Shown: in pieces, positions 8,314 to 15,804 of the stretch
How positions within the stretch are numbered: position 1 is the first letter of the stretch
How the letters are laid out: each line of letters starts with the position of its first letter
Notes under the pieces: generated by a model
The model's database searches: none
What the model was told of the DNA's origin: nothing
The model's input: the letters and a program-made list of their open reading frames with translations, nothing else
From: Paenibacillus oryzae
GTDB lineage: Bacteria > Bacillota > Bacilli > Paenibacillales > Paenibacillaceae
Reading direction: 5' to 3'
Length of the DNA: 43,507 nt
Assembly (NCBI RefSeq): GCF_001675045.1
Contig: NZ_LYPA01000022.1
Location: forward strand, 1 to 43,507
Made by a program: the position numbers and the translations under genes

Positions 8314-8376
8314 ATGGTAACATTTTAATTTAAGCCTAAGTAAGTACCACTTTTTAATGGTTTACAGCATACCAAT
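8314..8376. promoter_or_regulatory. Second copy of the MocR operator-like site, before the leuA promoter
   Basis: ATGGTAACAT at 8314-8323, AAGTACCACT at 8342-8351 and CATACCAAT at 8368-8376, in the same order and orientation as 6694-6758, with spacings of 28 and 26 bases. It ends about 50 bases before the leuA -35 box. Confidence 0.55.
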
Positions 8377-8424
8377 TCTCCTCTTAACTGAATCGTCTGG
8401 CACGCAAAATATTTGCCCAGGGCA

Positions 8425-8453
8425 TTGACATAACGGAAATGATGCCCTATTAT
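8425..8453 (+). promoter_or_regulatory. leuA promoter
   Basis: TTGACA (8425-8430), 17-base spacer, TATTAT (8448-8453). Transcription would start near 8460, just ahead of the T-box leader. Confidence 0.7.
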
Positions 8454-8480
8454 AAATTCAAATTCCAAATTCAAATGTTA

Positions 8481-8724
8481 CGATTAGAAATAGTAGAAGT
8501 GATTTGACCTTTCAGAGAGCCGTTGGGTGGTGCGAAACGGTAGCGTTAGTCATTTTGAACTCGTCTATGAACAGCTGCCTGATCATGTAGGGTAAGCCGG
8601 AGTTCCACCGTTACAGGGATAGATGGTGATTGCCATCGAAAAAGATCATTTTCCAGCCGGGAAATGAATTAGAGTGGTACCGCGGATTCAACCCCGTCTC
8701 TATACGTAGAGACGGGGTTTTTTT
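8481..8724 (+). ncRNA. T-box riboswitch, leucine-type, leader of leuA
   Basis: Stem I begins near the AGTAG at 8492. The apical AGAGAGCC...GGTGCGAA segment (8513-8537) follows, then GAACTC with the specifier CTC (Leu) at 8560-8562. The T-box antiterminator sequence AGAGTGGTACCGCGG lies at 8671-8685 and pairs with the tRNA acceptor end. The terminator arms AACCCCGTCTCTA and TAGAGACGGGGTT follow. Uncharged tRNA-Leu(GAG) should stabilise the antiterminator and allow leuA transcription. Confidence 0.9.
8690..8724 (+). terminator. T-box regulated terminator of leuA
   Basis: Stem AACCCCGTCTCTA / TAGAGACGGGGTT followed by seven T residues. It shares its CCCCGTCTCT/AGAGACGGGG core with the terminator of the argS T-box at 34353-34387. 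Confidence 0.9.
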
Positions 8725-8801
8725 GTTGGCTAAATTCCGGGTTTAGTCAACACCGCTTCACATATATAGGTTTAAAATCTCTTATTTGGGAGGAAATAAA
8801 G

Positions 8802-10355
8802 ATGACGCACCGTAAAATTATCGTATTGGATACAACGCTTCGCGATGGGGAACAGGTTCCCGGCGCCAAGCTGAATAGGCATCAAAAAATAGAGCTGGCT
8901 ACGCAATTAAAAAGGCTGAATGTGGACATTATCGAAGCCGGCTTCCCCGCTTCATCCCAAGGGGACTTTCAAGCCGTGCAGGAAATTGCGCGCACTGTCG
9001 GCGACACCATATCCATTACAGCACTGGCCAGGGCGGTCAAAAACGACATCGACGCTGTATATGATAGCATAAAGGAAGCAAAAAATCCGCTGATCCATAT
9101 CGTGCTTGGCACCTCCAACATCCATGTGGAGAAAAAATTCAACCGCTCCAAGGAAGCGGTTATGCAAATGGGAGTCGACGCGGTCAAATACGCCAAGACG
9201 CTGCTGCCTTATGTGCAATATTCGACGGAGGACGCTTCCAGATCGGATTTTGAGTACTTGTGGAAAACGATTGAATCTGTGGTCAAAGCAGGCGCAACAA
9301 TGATCAATGTGCCCGATACCGTAGGCTTTGCCATACCGGAGGAGTTTGGGGATCTCATTCGCCGTATTAACGAGCGTCTTAAAAACTTGGACGACAAGGT
9401 GATTTTGAGCGTGCACTGCCACAACGATCTCGGTTTGGCCACGGCTAACACGTTAAGCGCAATTCGTAATGGTGCGGATAAAATTGAATGCACGATCAAC
9501 GGCCTTGGCGAACGTGCGGGCAATGCTTCTTTGGAAGAAGTCGTCATGGGCTTGAAGGTAAGAGAAAGCGCCTATAAAGCGTATACGGACATCAAAACGA
9601 CGGAGCTTTTGCGCACCTCCCAACTGGTCACTCATCTGACCGGTCTCGATGTGCAGGTCAACAAAGCAATCACCGGCGAAAATGCGTTTGCCCATTCTTC
9701 CGGCATCCATCAGGACGGTCTGCTTAAGGATAAGCAGGTGTACGAAATTATGTCGCCGGAGGATGTTGGGGCCGATAGCATGGAATTAATTCTGACGGCC
9801 CGCTCAGGCCGCCACGCATTCAAAAACGCCGTTGAAAAAATGGGGTTTGACACGAGCGACGCAGCCGATTTCGAGAAGCTGTTCCAGAATTTTCTGACGC
9901 TGGCCGACGCCAAAAAAGAAGTGTACGACCATGATGTCTTCTATTTGGTAACGAGCCACAGAACCGTCAGCACCAGCGACAAACAGCTGTATGAGCTGGA
10001 ATCGTTCCAGGTTGTCACTAATGACCTGTGTCCAACCGCTACCGTCCAGTTAAGAAAAGGGGACGAAATACTCACAGGCAGCGAAGTCGGAGACGGTCCG
10101 GTCGATGCGCTGTACAGCGTCATCAAATCGCTTGCAGGGATGGACGTTGAGCTGAAGGACTACAAGATCAACAGCTTGTCCCGTGGCAAGGAGGCCATCG
10201 GCCGCGTCAATATTCGGATTCAATATCAAGGCAAGACGTATTCCGGCCGCGCGTTGGATACCGATATTATTAAGGCAAGCGCCCTTGCGTTCCTGAACGC
10301 GGTCAACAGCGCCTTGCTGGACGCTTCGATCGAGGCGGTTGGGAGCGATACGTAA
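8802..10355 (+). CDS. leuA: 2-isopropylmalate synthase
   Basis: 517 residues, normal for the bacterial enzyme. It condenses acetyl-CoA with 2-oxoisovalerate in the first committed step of leucine synthesis. The TIM barrel carries TTLRDGEQVPG at 11-21 (catalytic Arg14 and metal ligand Asp15), HCHNDLG at 205-211 with the metal-binding histidines, and NGLGERAGNASLEE. The C-terminal part from about 395 is the LeuA allosteric dimer domain that mediates leucine feedback inhibition. The start is ATG with GGGAGGAAAT in front. It stands alone, not with leuBCD, and is controlled by a leucine T-box. The related citramalate synthase is less likely given the leucine specifier. Confidence 0.95.
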   Translation: MTHRKIIVLDTTLRDGEQVPGAKLNRHQKIELATQLKRLNVDIIEAGFPASSQGDFQAVQEIARTVGDTISITALARAVKNDIDAVYDSIKEAKNPLIHIVLGTSNIHVEKKFNRSKEAVMQMGVDAVKYAKTLLPYVQYSTEDASRSDFEYLWKTIESVVKAGATMINVPDTVGFAIPEEFGDLIRRINERLKNLDDKVILSVHCHNDLGLATANTLSAIRNGADKIECTINGLGERAGNASLEEVVMGLKVRESAYKAYTDIKTTELLRTSQLVTHLTGLDVQVNKAITGENAFAHSSGIHQDGLLKDKQVYEIMSPEDVGADSMELILTARSGRHAFKNAVEKMGFDTSDAADFEKLFQNFLTLADAKKEVYDHDVFYLVTSHRTVSTSDKQLYELESFQVVTNDLCPTATVQLRKGDEILTGSEVGDGPVDALYSVIKSLAGMDVELKDYKINSLSRGKEAIGRVNIRIQYQGKTYSGRALDTDIIKASALAFLNAVNSALLDASIEAVGSDT

Positions 10356-10386
10356 ACAGATTCAAGGATATGTACAGTTAAACGAA

Positions 10387-10424
10387 ATCGCCGCAAACCT
10401 ATTTTGAGAATAGATTGCGGCGAT
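10387..10424. terminator. Bidirectional terminator between leuA and the VOC gene
   Basis: ATCGCCGCAA and TTGCGGCGAT arms, with an inner CTATT/AATAG pairing. It serves leuA on the plus strand (TTT follows) and the convergent VOC gene on the minus strand. Confidence 0.8.
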
Positions 10425-10426
10425 CT

Positions 10427-10810
10427 TTAACCCACTTTTATTCCAAATGCTATCCATCTTCCATCTATATCTTCAATTACAAATTCTTTGTTATTATAGT
10501 CTGTATTATCTAATGAACGGACAATTTTAACATTCGAGTTAATAAACTCTTCTTGAAGTTCCTCTTGATTTTTTGTTATGAAGTAAGCGTCATATCCATA
10601 GCCATAAAGTTCTCTATGGGGAATTACTTTTTGTCCATTAGTCTTAGTTAAGATAATTTCCGTTGTATCACGGTATAAACAGATATGAGGCTCATTTGCA
10701 TCCAAATACTTGACAACTCTAAATCCCATCATTTGTTCATAGAAATTTGCAGTTTTAATTATATCTGGTGTAGGAAACACACAGTGTGACTCCAATAATA
10801 AATTCTTCAT
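10427..10810 (-). CDS. VOC-superfamily protein (glyoxalase/bleomycin-resistance fold)
   Basis: 127 residues. The opening CVFPTPDIIKTANFYEQMMGFRVV and the ending FVIEDIDGRWIAFGIK are characteristic of paired beta-alpha-beta-beta-beta modules of the vicinal-oxygen-chelate superfamily. Members include glyoxalase I, extradiol dioxygenases and antibiotic-binding resistance proteins; the metal ligands are not clear enough here to pick one. I chose the ATG at 10810 (MKNLL) because AGGAGGAGATG lies directly in front. It converges on leuA, shares its terminator, and is AT-richer than leuA, so it may belong to the accessory strip that follows. Confidence 0.75.
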   Translation of the reverse strand: MKNLLLESHCVFPTPDIIKTANFYEQMMGFRVVKYLDANEPHICLYRDTTEIILTKTNGQKVIPHRELYGYGYDAYFITKNQEELQEEFINSNVKIVRSLDNTDYNNKEFVIEDIDGRWIAFGIKVG

Positions 10811-10923
10811 TTTGCATCTCCTCCTAAAATTACGCCAGAAAACTTTCATTCATTAATCAATCGCATCGAAATTAAAGCTGAAGGGAGTTCGACAAACTTT
10901 TACAGATTCTCAAACCCTTCTGC

Positions 10924-10995
10924 TTATTCTTTACTCCTCACTATCAACGCACAACACTCCACATGCGTTGTCTTCCTGTCCTTTCTCTTGCTCAT
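10924..10995 (-). pseudogene. RlmD/RumA-like C-terminal remnant (tail B)
   Basis: A 23-codon frame whose second half reads TTHVECCALIVRSKE. This is close to the HVE tail of uracil methyltransferases and to tails A and C. The first eight codons (MSKRKDRK) have no match in rlmD and may come from whatever recombined here. It lies directly downstream of the Mrr-type gene, on the same strand. Confidence 0.45.
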
Positions 10996-11106
10996 GGCAG
11001 ATTAATTCAGTCTCACTGATTTGACTCGCTTGATGTTTTCAGAAATTCCCCACTGCTTCAGTGTCAAATGTCAGTATTCCTTTGAACGTAATAATATTAC
11101 TATATC

Positions 11107-12105
11107 CTACACAGGCCTAGTCACCCTGCATTTAGGGAATGAAGAGCAGCCATAGAACTGCTTTCCGTATGGACTCTTTCTTAGCACCATCTCTGCACCG
11201 CATGAACAAGCATCTTTACTTGCCGCAACTTGTACTTTAGCTGTCTGTATTTCCGATCTAGCAGACGATTGGGCTGATACTCTGGACTTTCTAAAATTAT
11301 CACCTGGTTGCCATTTCCCCCAAGCTTTAAGCTTATTCTCAAGAATACCACCATGCCAATATTCCACCTTGAATTGCTCGGCTTCTTTCTTAGCAGGTGC
11401 AGTCAAATCCGAAGTCGTAATAAGCAAGCTTAGGATACAGTCATGATTGCGCTTTGCACCGACCAATTCTCTCACAACAGATACCCCTACCGTATTATGA
11501 GCCGCATAGCATTTGGCTTGTACCGCGGTTTTTTCGCCGCGCTGGTCGATAATGACTAGATCCACACCGCCATCGCGCCCACCGATACCAACCTCTTGCA
11601 CCTTATATCCCTGATCTCGAAAATATAACGCAAGCAATCTCTCAAACTCTGCACCGGACAATCTATCGAACGAACTTTGTAAAATCTCCTGGTCTGTTCT
11701 ATTCTCTTTTCTTTGAATTCTAGGTTTGGAACTATTCGATGCATTCGATCTATTTGGGGTAGCACGTTTTTTGGATTTCGGTTTTATTTTCCTATTACGA
11801 AGCAATAGACCACTGAGCACACCAATCATAACGAACAATACAATTAGAGCAACCACCATTTGCATACCACTATAGCCGGATATTAATTTCTTTACATCGT
11901 CAAACCTACTCGAAATAAAAAAGATCACATAAAATAATCCGCCGCCACCGACAAGCCTAACTAGTATTTCAGGCACCCAGCTAAACAGATAGTAATATAG
12001 CAGCATCCCAACAAATATATAAAGAGTCATGCACATGATCATAAATATTAATGGACCTATCAAACTATCCGTAACTAACTGTGTAAGTTCACTATTCACA
12101 TTCAC
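11107..12105 (-). CDS. Membrane-anchored Mrr-type restriction endonuclease with zinc ribbon
   Basis: 332 residues. Two or three membrane segments at about 15-40, 54-66 and 82-103 are followed by a basic, Ser/Asn-rich linker. A PD-(D/E)xK nuclease domain of the Mrr_cat type spans about 145-260, with GGRDGGVDLV (Asp182) and the QAK motif at 196-198 as active-site residues. The C terminus has a topoisomerase-type C4 zinc ribbon with Cys300, 302, 320 and 326. Mrr-like enzymes cut modified or foreign DNA; membrane anchoring suggests acting on incoming DNA, an inference. The start is GTG at 12105 with GAGGGGG upstream. It stands alone between two methyltransferase-tail remnants, so it looks like cargo of a small island. 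Confidence 0.8.
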   Translation of the reverse strand: MNVNSELTQLVTDSLIGPLIFMIMCMTLYIFVGMLLYYYLFSWVPEILVRLVGGGGLFYVIFFISSRFDDVKKLISGYSGMQMVVALIVLFVMIGVLSGLLLRNRKIKPKSKKRATPNRSNASNSSKPRIQRKENRTDQEILQSSFDRLSGAEFERLLALYFRDQGYKVQEVGIGGRDGGVDLVIIDQRGEKTAVQAKCYAAHNTVGVSVVRELVGAKRNHDCILSLLITTSDLTAPAKKEAEQFKVEYWHGGILENKLKAWGKWQPGDNFRKSRVSAQSSARSEIQTAKVQVAASKDACSCGAEMVLRKSPYGKQFYGCSSFPKCRVTRPV

Positions 12106-12392
12106 GTTTCATGTCCCCCTCGAGATCCGATACCTAGTACTCTACTAGCAAAATCTTACTGATCATGATCTAGCTCAACCTCCACTGAACTTCGTCCCCC
12201 TCGGACACATAGAGCGCTCGGAGGCTTTCTCTTGACTGTCCATAATAACCTCACCTAGAGAAGCCGTATAGCTATATTTCGCCAAAAAATCCCAAAGTCC
12301 TCCTTGAGTAATAGGGACATAGCACTAAAAGAGGGACATCATCGCATCGTGCTACACAACCGTCCCAGTAATCGGCTGTAGAATCCAAAAAT
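12106..12392. other. Intergenic region ahead of the Mrr-type gene
   Basis: Holds the upstream region of the minus-strand nuclease gene. I see no gene and no clear promoter. Confidence 0.4.
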
Positions 12393-12422
12393 TAAAGCTC
12401 AAGCGCTGTAGGCGCCTGAGCT
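12393..12422 (-). terminator. Terminator after methyltransferase tail C
   Basis: AAGCTCAAGCGC and GGCGCCTGAGCTT arms. On the minus strand the stem is followed by TTAATTTTT. It lies 31 bases after the stop of tail C, as if the old methyltransferase terminator had been carried along with the tail. Confidence 0.7.
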
Positions 12423-12453
12423 TCGTATGATCGGTAAATGCGACTCCAATATT

Positions 12454-12549
12454 CTATTTCCTCACAAGCGACACACAGCACTCCACATGTGTCGTCTGGG
12501 GAATAGTATCATGTATCGCTCGCTGTATAGATGGTACGACTTCAATCAC
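12454..12549 (-). pseudogene. RlmD/RumA-like C-terminal remnant fused behind the zeta gene (tail C)
   Basis: A 31-codon frame ending DTIPQTTHVECCVSLVRK. It matches the family tail D-M-F-P-Q-T-x-H-V-E seen in the intact rlmD (DMFPQTSHVEVV). Its possible GTG start overlaps the TGA stop of the zeta-like toxin (GTGA), so it could be translated by coupling. Most of the methyltransferase is missing. Confidence 0.5.
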
Positions 12550-13142
12550 TTCAGATATCTCTTTTCAATTTGTTCTACCCACCTTGGAATTGAATCTAAG
12601 CGATGTGTAATTGTGCCCTTGCTTATCTGAAGCACGATATCGCCTTTATCGCTGCTATTATCAATGACTATTAGATGATCGATTAAATGTGGGTTGTTAA
12701 GCAAATTCTGAATTGAAGTGTCGTGCCTTCTGATAATGTCCTCAGTCGGAATATGATGACCGCCATTTTCAACTCGTGCTGCAACCCGTTCTATGTTCAA
12801 ATGATAATCACCTAAACCTACGTAAAACATTGTGGTCTCAAATTTGTTGGCTTTGGCGTCCCGCATAAGACGAATCGCGTTGCCTCCTGCCAATGTACTT
12901 TCAACGGAAAAATCTCTCCCATGACGAATACAGTCTTTGGCTAATTTAATTGCCTCTTTACCTGCAGTTACTTTTCGCCTTTCAGGGTGTAACGAATCAA
13001 TCCCTCGTGCCAAGGCGTCTGGATCGATGTTCACACTGATTCCGAGTCTATCAACGATCAGGTTTCGAATCGTACTTTTACCGCTGCCATTATTGCCTGC
13101 AAAGACGTACATAATTGGTGTTTGTTCATGCATGCGAGGCAT
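12546..13142 (-). CDS. Zeta-toxin-family P-loop kinase
   Basis: 198 residues. Walker A is GNNGSGKST at 16-24, followed by NIDPDALARG (Asp40) and ESTLAGG, an arrangement typical of zeta toxins (UDP-N-acetylglucosamine kinases) and related AAA ATPases. Known zeta toxins phosphorylate the peptidoglycan precursor and block wall synthesis. It overlaps the small upstream gene by 17 bases, the normal antitoxin-toxin arrangement. The start at 13142 has only a weak ribosome site; the ATG at 13133 is an alternative, and coupling to the upstream gene is likely. It sits between tail C and an IS3 remnant downstream of rlmD. Confidence 0.8.
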   Translation of the reverse strand: MPRMHEQTPIMYVFAGNNGSGKSTIRNLIVDRLGISVNIDPDALARGIDSLHPERRKVTAGKEAIKLAKDCIRHGRDFSVESTLAGGNAIRLMRDAKANKFETTMFYVGLGDYHLNIERVAARVENGGHHIPTEDIIRRHDTSIQNLLNNPHLIDHLIVIDNSSDKGDIVLQISKGTITHRLDSIPRWVEQIEKRYLK

Positions 13143-13302
13143 CCGAATCTACAATAGGGACTACATCTCCATTATTGTATTCTTTTACAATTTGGCCTTT
13201 CGCAGTTTTATATACAATGTACGTGTCATTTGCTTTTGCATCCAGCTTGGCGCGATCTCCTGTAAGCTTAATGAGTTTCTCCAGATCTTTAAATTTATCC
13301 AT
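13126..13302 (-). CDS. Small protein, probable antitoxin partner of the zeta-like toxin
   Basis: 58 residues. A helical, Lys/Asp-rich N terminus (KFKDLEKLIKLTGDRAKLDAK) is followed by a short beta-like part (TYIVYKTAKGQIVKEYNNG). It shows no resemblance to the classical epsilon antitoxin, so the assignment rests on size and on the 17-base overlap with the toxin gene. The ATG at 13302 has GGGAAGG about 8 bases upstream; the frame could also open with a GTG at 13311. A TATAAT box is seen upstream on the minus strand near 13346-13351. Confidence 0.6.
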   Translation of the reverse strand: MDKFKDLEKLIKLTGDRAKLDAKANDTYIVYKTAKGQIVKEYNNGDVVPIVDSDASHA

Positions 13303-13395
13303 GGGCTTCACCTTCCCATAATCACAGTATCGACGTTGAATTAATTATAACACAGCATTCAGAAACCTGCCTTGGCTAAAGAGAAAGCGCCCAAC

Positions 13396-13494
13396 AAGGG
13401 GCTCTCCATGAAGCAGTACGATTGAGCGATGAAATTGGTCCAAAGAAAGCCGCCGATCAATTAGGCATGCCTTACCATACGTTGCAGGGATGCA
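13396..13494 (+). pseudogene. IS3-family transposase OrfA fragment
   Basis: The frame reads EAVRLSDEIGPKKAADQLGMP then YHTLQG. This matches the helix-turn-helix of IS3/IS911-type OrfA. It breaks up on both sides, and no orfB or terminal repeats are visible. Confidence 0.6.
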
Positions 13495-13518
13495 ACAAGG
13501 TAATCCTGTCTCAAATAA

Positions 13519-13546
13519 ATAAGCTGGAGGTGAACCTCTGGCTTAT
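13519..13546. repeat. Inverted repeat
   Basis: ATAAGCTGGAGGT and ACCTCTGGCTTAT arms (11 of 13 pairs) are followed by an A-run, beside the IS3 fragment. Possibly a leftover element end or a terminator. Confidence 0.45.
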
Positions 13547-13634
13547 GAGGCAAAAAAAATTATGCTCCATCTTACCCATGTAACCCATGTCTTTGATGAT
13601 GTGGAGAAGTATTCCTTGTACCTCCGGCAATCCC

Positions 13635-13770
13635 CTACACAAGGATGGCCATTCTTCCGCCCTTCTTAATGCTCGTATATACTTTGGCATGCTTTAAATC
13701 CTTATTTTTGAAATCAGGCCCATCCTTCGTAAAATTCGTAAACGGCGCAAAGTGTTGAAAACAAAGGATT
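13635..13770 (-). other. Possible gene fragment downstream of rlmD
   Basis: A minus-strand frame ending at 13635 contains FTNFTKDGPDFKNKDLKHAK, then VYTSIKKGGRMAILV. It reads like protein, but it runs into the rlmD 3' end without a start of its own. Not recognised. Confidence 0.25.
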
Positions 13771-13771
13771 T

Positions 13772-15595
13772 CTAGGTATCTTTGCGTTGCATTCCTATTA
13801 CTACCTCCACATGGCTCGTCTGAGGAAACATATCCACCGGCTGAACCCACTCCAGCTGGTAGCCGCTCGCTAACAATGATTTGCAGTCCTTGGCAAGCGT
13901 GGAAGGGTTGCATGAGACATATACAAAGCGTTTGGGACGAGCCTCGGCAACGGCTTTTAATAACGAAGGCTCGCAGCCTGTGCGAGGAGGGTCGACCACG
14001 ATAACCTCAGGGCGGAAGCCCTGGGCAACCCACTCTGACAGCAGCTGTTCAGCGCGACCCTCGTAGAAAAGCGCATTTTCGATGCCGCTTGTTCTGGCAT
14101 TGTCTCTAGCGTCACGTACCGCCTCCGGGATTACCTCGATGCCGCGCACCTCGCCTGCATACGGAGCCAGCCAAAGCCCGATAGTCCCCGTTCCGCAATA
14201 AGCATCCACCACCAGCTCCGAGCCTTCAAGCGCTGCTGCCTCCTGAACCGAGTTGTACAGCTTGATCGTTTGCTCGGGGTTTAGTTGAAAGAAAGCCCTT
14301 GGCGACAACGAAAACTCTACCTTTCCCAGCCGCTCCTCCAGTCGCTCCGCTCCCCATAGCATCGTTGTCCGCTCTCCGAAAATTAGCGGAGTTTTGCCAC
14401 GGTTAACGTTATGGGCAATGCTTTTGACCTTGGGCAGGGATTGTCTGATGGCGTTTACGAAGCGTCTAGCGTCAGGAAGCTTGTCGGTTGCGGTAATGAT
14501 GGTAAGCTGGATTTCATCTGTTGCTCTGGCCACGCGCGCTACAATCGTCCGGACCGCGCCTTCGCGTGTCCGTTCATTATAGATCGGAATATCCAGCTCG
14601 CCCATCAAACGTTTAACCTGCTCTATGGTGTCGTTAACGGCTGGATGCTGGACAGCACAGCCTGTAATATCAACCAGTTGATGCGAGCCGGCGGCATACA
14701 GGCCAGCGATAATTTCTCCATTGCTTCGGCCCGTCTGAAGCTGCGCCTTGTTCCGGTAATGCCAAGGCTCGTCCATGCCGATAATCGGCCTCATCGGAAG
14801 CTGCTCCAGTCCGGCGTAACGGCGGAACGACTCCCTTACGATTTCCTCCTTGGCAGCCAGTTGCGCGTTGTATGACATATGCTGCAGCTGGCAGCCGCCG
14901 CAGGCTTCATAAACCGGACAAGGCGGCTTTTGGCGATGCGGCGAGCTTTTTTCGACGTCTATTAATTCAGCATTCAAATATCCAGGCTCGACAAGGCTTA
15001 CCTTCGCCTTAACGACTTCGTCAACCAAAGCCCCTTGTATAAAAACGGCTTTGCGTTTGTAATAACCTACGCCTTCACCGTTAATGCCGATCCGCTTGAT
15101 AGTCACAATGATCTTGTCGCCAACCGACACATCCTCCGCAGTTTTCGCAAATGTTCCATATTGCTTTGAAGCTACAGCCCCGCCCCGTGTACCCTTTGTA
15201 GATGCGGCATTACTTCTCTCTCCACTTCCCTTTGCTCCCTTGCTATACTCCTGCCTCGGAGACGGAGCTTGGCTGGTGGGAGCAGTACGTTGCGCGGGCG
15301 CAGCTTGTTTCTGGGAAGCGATTTGTTTTGCAGACGAGGCTTTTTTCACGAAAGCAGCCTGCTTCGCGGATGCAGCCTGTTTCGCGGGTGCGGCTTGTTT
15401 ACCAAAAGCACCATGTTGCTTTGAAGCATCAGCCCCCTTAACGGATGCCTTCCCATTTCCGCGCAGTTGTCCGTCCGGCTGCGCGCCCCGGTTCTTTTGG
15501 CTTTTTTCCCTGCTTTTGTTTGTGCTTTTGTTTGTGCTTTTGCCGATGCTTTTGTCCGTACTTTTGTCGTTGCTTATATGTTCTTTCCGAGACAT
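13772..15595 (-). CDS. rlmD: 23S rRNA (uracil-5-)-methyltransferase, RlmD/RlmCD type, with long low-complexity N terminus
   Basis: 607 residues, against roughly 450-460 in usual members. Residues 1-150 are a low-complexity Lys/Ser/Ala region, first KSTNKSTNKS-like and then degenerate KQAAPAKQAASAKQ repeats. A TRAM RNA-binding domain follows (VGDKIIVTIKRIGINGEGVGYY), then iron-sulfur cysteines in CPVYEACGGCQLQH (226, 232, 235). The SAM-binding motif is DAYCGTGTIGLWLA, and the catalytic part has VDPPRTGC and YVSCNPSTLAKD with the nucleophilic cysteine. It methylates uracil C5 in 23S rRNA. I chose the ATG at 15595 (MSRKEH) with GGAG 11 bases upstream; a TTG seven codons earlier is possible. The tail HVEVVIGMQ differs from the HVECC remnants nearby. 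Confidence 0.9.
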   Translation of the reverse strand: MSRKEHISNDKSTDKSIGKSTNKSTNKSREKSQKNRGAQPDGQLRGNGKASVKGADASKQHGAFGKQAAPAKQAASAKQAAFVKKASSAKQIASQKQAAPAQRTAPTSQAPSPRQEYSKGAKGSGERSNAASTKGTRGGAVASKQYGTFAKTAEDVSVGDKIIVTIKRIGINGEGVGYYKRKAVFIQGALVDEVVKAKVSLVEPGYLNAELIDVEKSSPHRQKPPCPVYEACGGCQLQHMSYNAQLAAKEEIVRESFRRYAGLEQLPMRPIIGMDEPWHYRNKAQLQTGRSNGEIIAGLYAAGSHQLVDITGCAVQHPAVNDTIEQVKRLMGELDIPIYNERTREGAVRTIVARVARATDEIQLTIITATDKLPDARRFVNAIRQSLPKVKSIAHNVNRGKTPLIFGERTTMLWGAERLEERLGKVEFSLSPRAFFQLNPEQTIKLYNSVQEAAALEGSELVVDAYCGTGTIGLWLAPYAGEVRGIEVIPEAVRDARDNARTSGIENALFYEGRAEQLLSEWVAQGFRPEVIVVDPPRTGCEPSLLKAVAEARPKRFVYVSCNPSTLAKDCKSLLASGYQLEWVQPVDMFPQTSHVEVVIGMQRKDT

Positions 15596-15753
15596 TTTTC
15601 CGTTCGCTCCATTCAACCTGATCTTCTCTTCACTATATCACAGACCCAGCGGGAAAACGTAATGATTAAGAGGCTTAGTCTTAAAGTCTGATTTCTGCGC
15701 GAAATAAGGCTTATTTTGGAAAGGCGCCCTCATCAGCCGCTTCTCTTCCATGC

Positions 15754-15759
15754 TATACT
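15754..15759 (+). promoter_or_regulatory. Extended -10 box before the LRR-like gene
   Basis: TGCTATACT, an extended -10 without a good -35, 45 bases ahead of the start codon. Confidence 0.35.
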
Positions 15760-15804
15760 CAGCGTAATAAACACCTAATGGCATGAATGGAGGGATTATA
15801 CGGC

